This document shows positions 1 through 6,223 of a stretch of DNA of 12,733 bases, in pieces (within the stretch, counting starts at the first letter, position 1; each line of letters starts with the position of its first letter). Location of the stretch: the NCBI GenBank assembly GCA_005793025.1, contig SXQI01000077.1:1-12733 (forward strand). Reading direction: 5' to 3'. Under the pieces are notes generated by a model. That model was not told where the DNA came from. It saw nothing but the letters and a program-made list of their open reading frames with translations, and did not search any database. The DNA is from Verrucomicrobiales bacterium (GTDB taxonomy: Bacteria; Verrucomicrobiota; Verrucomicrobiia; Limisphaerales; SXQI01). A program made the translations under genes and the position numbers.

Positions 1-2882
1 AGACCCGGCACCATCAAATCGCGCACAAAGTTCCCTTGATCGGTTTCGGTCCGATCACTGAAATTAAGCACATCGACGGTGAATTCGTTGGAGATGAAGG
101 CGGGAATGCTGGAATTGGGTGCGAGTTGGGCATCTGCTCTCAGCAACGAGTTTTCGAGATGAGGTCCGATAGGGGCCTGCACCAAGCGAGCATTGAATCC
201 GGGCTGTGATCCCGTTCCCTCGACCCGTTTGTTTTCATTCAGAACCTGATAGTCGAGGGTAAAGCTCCAAGAGCTGGTCTGAGAAACATTCAAGGTATCC
301 GAGTAAGCCAAGGTCACTACGACAGGAGCGGCGGTCGATGTGTTGTTTGGGAGCTTATAGGAAACCATGGTGGAGGATACCGAGTGGTGGACGGTCGCAT
401 TGACTGGACTGCCATTGACGCTCAAAACAACGGAACCATTTTTGACCGCTGTGTCTCGATGGAAAATGAGTGCTGAGATATCTGGACTCACGGATGTAAC
501 GATTGACCCAGCGATTGGGCTGACGTTTTCAACCGTTGGCCGTTGCAAGCCTGGATCTGCAACCGGGATGAAGATCAAGTAGTTTTGGTAAATGGCACCA
601 TCTCCAGGTTCCGAAGTGTCCTGGGTCAACCTCAGTGTTGTTGGGCCCGCTAAGCGAAGGATTACCTTGTTTTGCCCGATGGCGTCGGTGAGCGGGATGT
701 TGCGGAACTGATAGCCGCTCGTGCTGGCACTAAACGATCCAAGTCTCTTCGTCGACTGTCCCGATTGTGTTGCATCGCTAGTCACCAGCTCGAGAATAGC
801 CTGAACCTGAGGGATATTGACCACGGACTCCCGCAGGTAAACTTGGTAACTGCCGGCAGCGAACGTCCGAGTATAGTTCATCCACTCATTGGCAACAATA
901 TCTCCGACATCGTAATCGTAGACCCCGGCTGCGGATCCTCCAGCAGCCGTATGCTTCCCACGAGGAACATCCAATGAATGTTGCATCCTCACATGATCAT
1001 CGGGACGGTAGAGAACGTCCCGATAATCACCACGGGTGTCGGTGTAATCAACATCGGGAGAGCCAATCTGATTCGCAAACGCATCCGCAGTGGGGCCGGT
1101 TCCTTCAGCAATCGGCAACGGATTATCGAAGAATTGACCGAAACCGAAGTTGAAATCCTCAATTTCAACCACAAGGCTGGATTCCTCGAAGGTATCAAAA
1201 TAGGTGGTCACCGCAGTGTTGGCGCCTTCGCTGTCGGTGACTTTTGCGGTTGCGGTGTAAGAAGTTTGGGTGACCAACCCTCCCAACGTTGCAGTGAGAG
1301 TCTTTCCTGTGCCCGTGACTGTCAGACCATTTGCGATGGTGTAGGTCGTCCCGTTCAACACGACGGATATCTTGTCGTTAACCAAATTCTGATCATCGGC
1401 CACCTTGAACGAAATCTGGCTGGATATTGGCAAAAAGGCAGAGGATGTTGCTGGCAAAACTTCACTGATGATCGGTGCCGTATTCGCCACCACAGGAGGT
1501 GCCGAGACCTTCGCGTTATCGAAGATTACGGTGTAAACTTCATTCGGAGCGTTCTTATCAAAATCCTCGTAACAATAGAGGACGAAGTTACCCGCACCAA
1601 GGAACGGCGCAGCTGGGCTGTCCGCCCCGTCGGCCAAAACATCGGCAGCGGGAGAATCCACAAAAGTCTTATCGAAAAGGATGGCTCCAGTGGCTTTATC
1701 AATGACCTGCCCGTTAATCAAAACGCTGCCGTCCTTTCCAATCAAGGTAAGCTTGAGGATCACGTTGGAGTTTAGGATTGGTTCCGCAGGGTTCTCTGCG
1801 TAGAAATATTTACCAATTCCCTTTGTGATCAGAATGTCGGTCGTGGACTTTGCTAGACCATACCCCGCCAATGAACTTGCAGAAGAACCGGTGGGAATGA
1901 ATGCAAGAACCCCAAATGAGTCCTTGCCATTTCCATCAACCAAATCGACGCTGAACTCTACTTTTTCTCCTTCAGCAACGGTGTAGGTCTTGGAGGTCTT
2001 CGTGCTGGCAACGAATAAGGCTCGTCCGGCGGGTGGGAGGTTGAAGTTGAACTGACCGTTCGATTCAGTGGGCAAACCGAATCCAGGGATGAAAGTAAAG
2101 TCGCTCCAGCTCTGCTTGGAGTTGTCATCAAAATCGTCCAGAATCGTGTTTTCCACGACGAAGGTTTCTGCATTGTCAAAGATTACCTCGTAGGAATCCT
2201 GAGTTTTTCCGTCATCCTCATAACAGTAGAGCACGAAATTTCCGACCCCGGACCAAGGTGCGGCGGGGCTATCTGCACCATCTGCTAAAACGTCGGCAGC
2301 TGGGGTATCTAAGAACGTCTTTTCAAAAATAACTTTGTTCCCGTCGTCTTTATCCAACAGCTTGGCGTTAATCAGAACGTCCGCACCCTGTCCCGTCAGC
2401 GAGAGCACCATGGTGACATTGTCATTTTTCAGCGGCTCGGCAGGGTTTTCAGCATAAAAATATTTTCCAATTCCTTTGGTAACCAAGATATCGGAGGTGG
2501 ACTTGGCGAATCCGTAGCCACCCAAGCTGCTCGGGGTAGATGATTTGGGGATGAACGCGAGAACAGCGAAGGAATCTTGACCTTTTCCATAAACAAGATC
2601 CACGCGGAACTCCACGGTTTTGCCGTTTTCAACAGTAAACGTCTGCGAGGACTTGGTGCTGGCGACAAAAATCGATCGGCCGACTGGGGGCAGGGTAAAT
2701 TTGAATTGGCCACCTGTCTCGACTGGCAATCCGAGGCCTGGAATAAACGTAAAATCGGCCCAGTCTTGTTTTGTGTTATCATCGAAGTTATCGAGAACTT
2801 TCGCTCGCAAGGCAGTGGTCACCGACAACAGCATGCAGAACAAGATGAGTGTTCGGCAGATTTTTTGTGCGTTTTGAATCAT
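1..2882 (-). CDS. Large secreted multidomain protein (duplicated unnamed domain, Ig-like, CBM6-like), 3' end outside window
   Basis: Reading the minus strand from the ATG at 2882 gives 960 codons with no stop, so the gene runs off the left edge. Residues 1-27 look like a signal peptide: Lys7 and Arg10, a hydrophobic stretch to about 24, then Leu-Arg-Ala. Residues 29-238 and 247-457 are tandem copies of one domain. Residues about 465-565 resemble an Ig/cadherin-type fold (opening NTAPIISEV). Residues about 573-773 resemble a CBM6 beta-sandwich: they open with EIEDFNF and later carry YDVGDIVANEWMNYT (Trp667) and GSYQVYLRE. Residues about 780-880 look Ig-like again. There are few cysteines and many Thr, Ser and Asn residues, as in bacterial surface proteins. 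The start is supported by AAGGAG eight bases upstream. The role is unknown. CBM6 relatives bind glycans, so surface adhesion or polysaccharide capture is an inference. No catalytic domain is visible in the part present. The reading frame is certain, the CBM6 call fairly sure and the Ig calls moderate. Confidence 0.9.
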   Translation of the reverse strand, partial: MIQNAQKICRTLILFCMLLSVTTALRAKVLDNFDDNTKQDWADFTFIPGLGLPVETGGQFKFTLPPVGRSIFVASTKSSQTFTVENGKTVEFRVDLVYGKGQDSFAVLAFIPKSSTPSSLGGYGFAKSTSDILVTKGIGKYFYAENPAEPLKNDNVTMVLSLTGQGADVLINAKLLDKDDGNKVIFEKTFLDTPAADVLADGADSPAAPWSGVGNFVLYCYEDDGKTQDSYEVIFDNAETFVVENTILDDFDDNSKQSWSDFTFIPGFGLPTESNGQFNFNLPPAGRALFVASTKTSKTYTVAEGEKVEFSVDLVDGNGKDSFGVLAFIPTGSSASSLAGYGLAKSTTDILITKGIGKYFYAENPAEPILNSNVILKLTLIGKDGSVLINGQVIDKATGAILFDKTFVDSPAADVLADGADSPAAPFLGAGNFVLYCYEDFDKNAPNEVYTVIFDNAKVSAPPVVANTAPIISEVLPATSSAFLPISSQISFKVADDQNLVNDKISVVLNGTTYTIANGLTVTGTGKTLTATLGGLVTQTSYTATAKVTDSEGANTAVTTYFDTFEESSLVVEIEDFNFGFGQFFDNPLPIAEGTGPTADAFANQIGSPDVDYTDTRGDYRDVLYRPDDHVRMQHSLDVPRGKHTAAGGSAAGVYDYDVGDIVANEWMNYTRTFAAGSYQVYLRESVVNIPQVQAILELVTSDATQSGQSTKRLGSFSASTSGYQFRNIPLTDAIGQNKVILRLAGPTTLRLTQDTSEPGDGAIYQNYLIFIPVADPGLQRPTVENVSPIAGSIVTSVSPDISALIFHRDTAVKNGSVVLSVNGSPVNATVHHSVSSTMVSYKLPNNTSTAAPVVVTLAYSDTLNVSQTSSWSFTLDYQVLNENKRVEGTGSQPGFNARLVQAPIGPHLENSLLRADAQLAPNSSIPAFISNEFTVDVLNFSDRTETDQGNFVRDLMVPG
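1512..2144 (-). repeat. Protein-domain repeat copy 2 (residues 247-457 of the large secreted protein)
   Basis: This is the second copy, from ILDDFDDN to VIFDNA, offset 218-219 residues from copy 1. The extra residue comes from a slightly longer loop after YCYED (FDKNAPNEVY here against DGKTQDSYE in copy 1). The block TKGIGKYFYAENPAEP and the block AADVLADGADSPAAP are identical in both copies, which marks them as the likely structural or binding core. A proline-rich linker (APPVVANTAP) separates this copy from the Ig-like segment. Confidence 0.85.
2169..2798 (-). repeat. Protein-domain repeat copy 1 (residues 29-238 of the large secreted protein)
   Basis: This is the first of two in-frame copies, starting at VLDNFDDN just after the signal peptide and ending at EVIFDNA. 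Shared landmarks in order are DNFDDN, DFTFIPG, the FVASTK strand, DSFxVLAFIP, TKGIGKYFYAENPAEP, DTPAADVLADGADSPAAP, GNFVLYCYED and VIFDNA. By eye about two thirds of the first 85 residues match copy 2. At DNA level the copies differ at many synonymous positions, so the duplication is old and kept by selection on protein. The domain is not one I can name; a concanavalin/jelly-roll beta-sandwich would fit the strand-rich pattern but is inference. Confidence 0.85.
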
Positions 2883-2890
2883 AATAAATG

Positions 2891-2896
2891 CTCCTT
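2891..2896 (-). promoter_or_regulatory. Ribosome binding site of the large secreted protein
   Basis: On the minus strand the sequence AAGGAG lies eight bases before the ATG at 2882. It is one of only two strong Shine-Dalgarno sites in the window and fixes this start, which also places the signal peptide correctly. No convincing -10/-35 pair was found for this gene. A TTGACT (2973-2978 on the minus strand) has only a poor CAGGAT at the right distance. Confidence 0.7.
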
Positions 2897-3016
2897 CCCC
2901 GAAGCCCCGGCAGGGTGCTGCAGTGGAAATGTTTGTTGGATACAGACCGATCCTGTGTGGCTGTTTTCAAAAAGTCAACCGATATTTCATCAATTTTTGG
3001 GACTTAAAACCTCTAT

Positions 3017-3083
3017 TTGCCACCTATTGGCTTTCCCGAGGATAAGGGTCTACCTTGCACGCCGCTGGTTGGGTGGTTAAAAT
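3017..3083 (+). promoter_or_regulatory. Candidate sigma70-type promoters for the hemL operon
   Basis: Two possible promoters lie in the 210-base divergent gap. The distal one is TTGCCA (3017-3022), 18 bases, then GATAAG (3041-3046); it would start transcription near 3053 and give a leader of about 40 bases. The proximal one is TTGCAC (3055-3060), 17 bases, then TAAAAT (3078-3083). It has a better -10 but a poor -35, and would start near 3090, only about three bases before the hemL ATG. The rest of the gap (2897-3016) shows nothing clear. Both are matches by eye to the consensus and are unproven. Confidence 0.4.
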
Positions 3084-3092
3084 TGTGGGACG

Positions 3093-4373
3093 ATGAAGAA
3101 CGGACGATCTCGAGAACTATTCGCCACCGCCTTAGGTTTGATCCCTGGAGGTGTTAATTCGCCCGTTCGTGCTTTCCGTGCGGTGGGTGGTGAACCGTTT
3201 TTTGCAGTTCGTGCTAAGGGTGCAAAGATTTGGGATGCCGATGGGAATGAATACATTGACTATGTAGGGACTTGGGGTCCAGCGATCCATGGCCATGCTC
3301 CTCCGCAGATCGTCGAGGCGATCCGAGAAGCGGCAGAGCAGGGGACAAGCTTTGGGATTCCCAATCCGCTCGAGGTGGAGATGGCTCAGTGGATCGTGAA
3401 TGCGGTGCCCTCGATTGAGAAAGTCCGATTATGCAACTCAGGAACCGAAGCCGTCATGTCGGCGATCCGGTTGGCGCGTGGGTTTACCAAACGTGACAAG
3501 ATCATCAAGTTTGATGGTTGCTACCATGGCCATGTGGATTCGCTGTTGGTTAAGGCGGGTTCTGGCGCATTGACGTTTGGTCACCCCGATTCTGCAGGGG
3601 TTCCGGCCGCGTTCGTCGAGCATACCGTAGTCGTTCCGTTTAACGATGAGGAAGCAGTCCGCAGGACGTTGGACGCCAACCGGGGGCAGGTCGCGGGTAT
3701 CATCCTAGAACCAGTCCCCGGGAATGCAGGGCTTTACCCACCTCGCCCCGGTTTTCTGGAATTCTTGCGGCGCATTACGACAGAGCAGGATGTGTTGTTG
3801 ATTTTTGACGAGGTAATGACTGGGTTCAGACTCGCCCGAGGTGGGGCTCAGGAACTTTACGGGATCAAGCCGGATTTGAGCTGTTTTGGCAAAGTGATCG
3901 GTGGTGGGTTACCCGTAGGAGCGTTTGGAGGGCGTCGAGAAATTATGGACCACCTCGCGCCGTTGGGTCCTGTGTATCAAGCCGGAACCTTGAGCGGTAA
4001 TCCGCTCGCTATGGCGGCTGGCCTCGCCTCACTCCGGCTGTTATCCACCGAGACTTATCAGCGGTTGGACGAATCGGGGGCTCAATTGGAGAAAGGAATG
4101 AGAGAGATTGCCGCGCGAGCGAATGTGCCTGTTGCCTTCAACCGAGTGGGTTCCATGTTTTGTGGCTACTTTACCGAGGGTCCGGTTTGGAACCTCGAGG
4201 ATGCACTCAGGAGTGATCGGGCACGGTTCGCGAAGTTTTTCCACGGGCTGTTGCATGAAGGTGTGTATTTGGCTCCATCACAATTTGAAGCAGGGTTTAT
4301 TTCCACAGCCCATGGATCGGAGGAGATTGATCAAACCTTACGCGCCGTCGAAAAAGTGATGGCAACCCTCTGA
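3093..4373 (+). CDS. hemL: Glutamate-1-semialdehyde 2,1-aminomutase
   Basis: This is a PLP-dependent class III aminotransferase-fold enzyme that turns glutamate-1-semialdehyde into 5-aminolevulinate, the second step of the C5 tetrapyrrole pathway after glutamyl-tRNA reductase. It is cytosolic and normally dimeric. The 426 residues equal the length of E. coli HemL. They carry the N-terminal LIPGGVNSPVRAF, DYVGTWGP, NSGTEAVMSAIRLARGFT, the YHGHVDSLLVKAGSGA loop, DEVMTGFR with Asp239 for the PLP pyridine nitrogen, and SCFGKVIGGG with Lys267 as the Schiff-base lysine. GTLSGNP and EGVYLAPSQFEAGF follow. The start is fixed by an in-frame TAA at 3078-3080 and by alignment to family N-termini; no Shine-Dalgarno is evident. 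It is first in a probable operon with ruvX, whose start lies 26 bases after its stop. Confidence 0.97.
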   Translation: MKNGRSRELFATALGLIPGGVNSPVRAFRAVGGEPFFAVRAKGAKIWDADGNEYIDYVGTWGPAIHGHAPPQIVEAIREAAEQGTSFGIPNPLEVEMAQWIVNAVPSIEKVRLCNSGTEAVMSAIRLARGFTKRDKIIKFDGCYHGHVDSLLVKAGSGALTFGHPDSAGVPAAFVEHTVVVPFNDEEAVRRTLDANRGQVAGIILEPVPGNAGLYPPRPGFLEFLRRITTEQDVLLIFDEVMTGFRLARGGAQELYGIKPDLSCFGKVIGGGLPVGAFGGRREIMDHLAPLGPVYQAGTLSGNPLAMAAGLASLRLLSTETYQRLDESGAQLEKGMREIAARANVPVAFNRVGSMFCGYFTEGPVWNLEDALRSDRARFAKFFHGLLHEGVYLAPSQFEAGFISTAHGSEEIDQTLRAVEKVMATL

Positions 4374-4399
4374 GTGCTCGGGATGAGTGATAACGATGT

Positions 4400-4813
4400 A
4401 TGAGAATCTTGGCTATCGACCATGGAACTGTTCGGATGGGAATCGCGTTGAGCGACGAGCTTGGCATGATTGCGCATCCATTGGCGTTTATTCCGGCAGA
4501 ACCATTCTCTGATTTCCTCGCCCAACTGAAGGTGTTACTTAAGGAAAAAGAGGTCCAACAGGTTTTGATAGGAATGCCTCGGAACATGGATGGTTCGTAT
4601 GGTCCCGCAGCGCTCAAAGTGCAGGAGTTCGCTGCAGTGCTGAAGGAAGCCATTGTTTTACCAATCAAGATGTGGGATGAGCGCCTCACCTCGACTCAGG
4701 CCAACCGATTCATGGCTGAGGCGGGAACAAAAAAACATGCACGGAAGGGCAAGGTCGACGGGATGGCGGCAGCGATCCTGTTGCAAAGTTATTTGGATCG
4801 GCAGTCGTTGTAA
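4400..4813 (+). CDS. ruvX: Putative pre-16S rRNA nuclease / Holliday-junction resolvase-like YqgF family
   Basis: This is a 137-residue RNase H-fold protein of the YqgF/RuvX family. The family is conserved across bacteria; the E. coli member is linked to 5' maturation of 16S rRNA, and relatives show resolvase-like nuclease activity. Residues 1-20 hold the first strand with IDHGTVRMGIALSD (Asp7). GMPRNMDGSYG is the nucleotide/phosphate loop, WDERLTS holds Glu94, and KVDGMAAAILLQSYLD holds Asp120. These acidic residues form the expected metal-binding set, so the enzyme looks active. The start is set by an in-frame TAA at 4391-4393 and by the family's MRILAIDHG opening. A six-codon reading frame (4383-4403) overlaps the start as ATGA. 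The spacing to hemL and truA fits one transcript. Confidence 0.93.
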   Translation: MRILAIDHGTVRMGIALSDELGMIAHPLAFIPAEPFSDFLAQLKVLLKEKEVQQVLIGMPRNMDGSYGPAALKVQEFAAVLKEAIVLPIKMWDERLTSTQANRFMAEAGTKKHARKGKVDGMAAAILLQSYLDRQSL

Positions 4814-4823
4814 CTGGGTGACT

Positions 4824-5711
4824 ATGCGCCAAAAAAAAGTCAATCCAGTCGTATCCTTAACCCCAAATCTTTCCTCAATGGGGAAGGGGGATGGCACTGA
4901 AGTGTCCGAGAAAACTACCCGACTTCGTTTGAAAATCGCATTCGACGGTTCGGCGTATCAGGGATGGCAATGGCAACGAGTGGGGGTAGGGGTCCAAGAA
5001 CGAATCCAGCAAGCGTTTCAGAAAGTTTTTGGTTTTGAAGTCCAGGTTCACAGTTCCAGTAGAACGGATACAGGAGTTCATGCAGTCGGGATGGTAGCAC
5101 ATTTGGATCTCCAGCGGACGGGACGACAAATGGGTCCCGGAAAACTTTTACTAGCCATCAATGCACACCTTCCCGAGGACATTAGGATCATGGAAGCGAG
5201 CGTTGCACCTCAGAAATTCCACGCACGGTTTTCGGCATCTGGGAAGCAGTATCGTTACTGCGTGTGGACTCATCCATGCCATCACCCCCTGTGGCGTGGG
5301 ACATCTTGGCACGTTCCGAAGAACCTTAATTTGGAGGCGATGAAAGAAGCAGCCGAATTACTGGTCGGAAAGCACGATTTTCGTGGGTTTGCCGTTAATA
5401 CTCCCTACCGCAAAAAGAATACAATCCGCACATTGACCCGATGCTCTATCCAAAAAACGGGATCAATGTTGACCTTTGTGATTGAAGGCGATGGGTTTCT
5501 CTACAAAATGTGCCGAGGGCTTGTCGGCACCCTCGTGCAGATCGGACAAGGCAAATTTGCTCCTCAGGATATCACCACGATGATTGCGAGCGAGGATCGG
5601 CGTGTGGCAGGGATGACCGCACCTGCTCAGGGACTGGTTCTCTGGAAAGTTTATTACAACAAAAAGCGTAAGGATTCGCAGACAACCGAACTTGAGATGG
5701 AAGGAGAATAA
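4824..5711 (+). CDS. truA: tRNA pseudouridine(38-40) synthase TruA
   Basis: TruA isomerises uridines 38-40 of the tRNA anticodon arm to pseudouridine. Visible motifs are LKIAFDGSAYQGWQWQ, VQERIQQAF, SSRTDTGVHAVG with the catalytic Asp (Asp82 from this start), FHARFSASGKQYRY, KHDFRGFA and FLYKMCRGLVGTLVQIGQGK. The start is uncertain. ATG 4824 lies ten bases after the ruvX stop, has a weak GGTGA, and gives 295 residues with a variable N-terminal tail of about 35. GTG 4902, preceded by AAGGGGG at 4884-4890, would give 269 residues, matching the 270 of E. coli TruA. An ATG at 4878 is a third option. Identity is firm. The stop is two bases before the trmL start, whose ribosome binding site lies inside the last truA codons, so coupled translation is likely. 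Confidence 0.93.
   Translation: MRQKKVNPVVSLTPNLSSMGKGDGTEVSEKTTRLRLKIAFDGSAYQGWQWQRVGVGVQERIQQAFQKVFGFEVQVHSSSRTDTGVHAVGMVAHLDLQRTGRQMGPGKLLLAINAHLPEDIRIMEASVAPQKFHARFSASGKQYRYCVWTHPCHHPLWRGTSWHVPKNLNLEAMKEAAELLVGKHDFRGFAVNTPYRKKNTIRTLTRCSIQKTGSMLTFVIEGDGFLYKMCRGLVGTLVQIGQGKFAPQDITTMIASEDRRVAGMTAPAQGLVLWKVYYNKKRKDSQTTELEMEGE
5701..5706 (+). promoter_or_regulatory. Ribosome binding site of trmL, inside truA
   Basis: AAGGAG sits seven bases before the GTG at 5714 and overlaps the last codons of truA (Met-Glu-Gly-Glu-stop). It decides the GTG start of trmL, since no in-frame ATG lies near. The site implies that trmL is translated from the truA transcript. Confidence 0.75.
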
Positions 5712-5713
5712 AA

Positions 5714-6223
5714 GTGCATATCGTCGTTGTGGCTCCAGAAATCGCTCCCAATACGGGTAACATTGCACGGATTTGTGCCGCGACGAGGACATCGCTCCAC
5801 CTGATCGAACCGCTTGGGTTTCAACTAGATGATAAGACACTCAAACGGGCAGGAATGGACTATTGGCAACAGGTTCAGTGGAAGCGGTGGCAGGATTGGC
5901 AGTCGTTCGCCGCTTCGATCGGGCCGGATGCGCGGCTTTGGTTGGTGGAGTCAGATGGGCCGCAATCTTACAACGAGGTCAGTTTTGGAGCAGATGATTA
6001 TTTAGTATTTGGGAGGGAGACCGCTGGTTTACCTAAACCATTGCTTCAAGAATACTCCAAGCGGTGGATCCGAATTCCTATGATGAACTTGGAGGCTCGA
6101 TCGTTGAATCTCTCTAATTGTGTCGCGATCGTTCTTTATGAAGCGTTGCGTCAAAACGGGTTCTCGGGAGACACGCACCTGAGCAATTGCTCAAACCACA
6201 ACCAGCCCCTAACGGGATTGTAA
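5714..6223 (+). CDS. trmL: tRNA (cytidine/uridine(34)-2'-O)-methyltransferase TrmL-like
   Basis: This is a SPOUT-superfamily methyltransferase of 169 residues (E. coli TrmL has 157), which methylates the ribose of the tRNA wobble base 34 using S-adenosylmethionine. Family marks in order are the N-terminal strand HIVVVAPEIAPNTGNIARICAAT, LHLIEPLGFQLDDKTLKRAGMDYW, the glycine loop VFGRETAGLPK and the knot region RIPMMNLEARSLNLSNCVAIVLYEALRQ. All match TrmL rather than TrmH or RlmB. It starts with GTG behind a strong Shine-Dalgarno. The last 16 or so residues extend beyond the usual end and look unconserved; their codons run 15 bases into the opposing recN. It is last of the probable hemL-ruvX-truA-trmL operon. 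It sits next to TruA, which also modifies the anticodon arm, a sensible functional pairing. Confidence 0.94.
   Translation: MHIVVVAPEIAPNTGNIARICAATRTSLHLIEPLGFQLDDKTLKRAGMDYWQQVQWKRWQDWQSFAASIGPDARLWLVESDGPQSYNEVSFGADDYLVFGRETAGLPKPLLQEYSKRWIRIPMMNLEARSLNLSNCVAIVLYEALRQNGFSGDTHLSNCSNHNQPLTGL
6180..6193. repeat. 14-base perfect palindrome in the 3' end of trmL
   Basis: TGAGCAATTGCTCA reads the same on both strands and could form a five-pair stem with an AATT loop. It lies 15-30 bases before the convergent trmL/recN ends. No T-run follows on either strand, so it is not a standard intrinsic terminator. It may simply be chance within coding sequence. Confidence 0.4.

Noticed and set aside
978..1775. 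A 265-codon plus-strand reading frame opposite the large secreted protein
   Set aside because: Its product has no recognisable motif and a patchy composition, while the minus strand encodes clear repeats, a signal peptide and a CBM6-like domain through the same bases.
1512..2798. The tandem repeat as a CRISPR array or insertion-sequence duplication
   Set aside because: The repeats are coding, about 630 bases long, two in number and diverged at synonymous sites, so they are a protein-domain duplication.
4383..4403. A six-codon leader peptide frame overlapping the ruvX start as ATGA
   Set aside because: It has no Shine-Dalgarno and no regulatory codon pattern; such short frames arise easily by chance.
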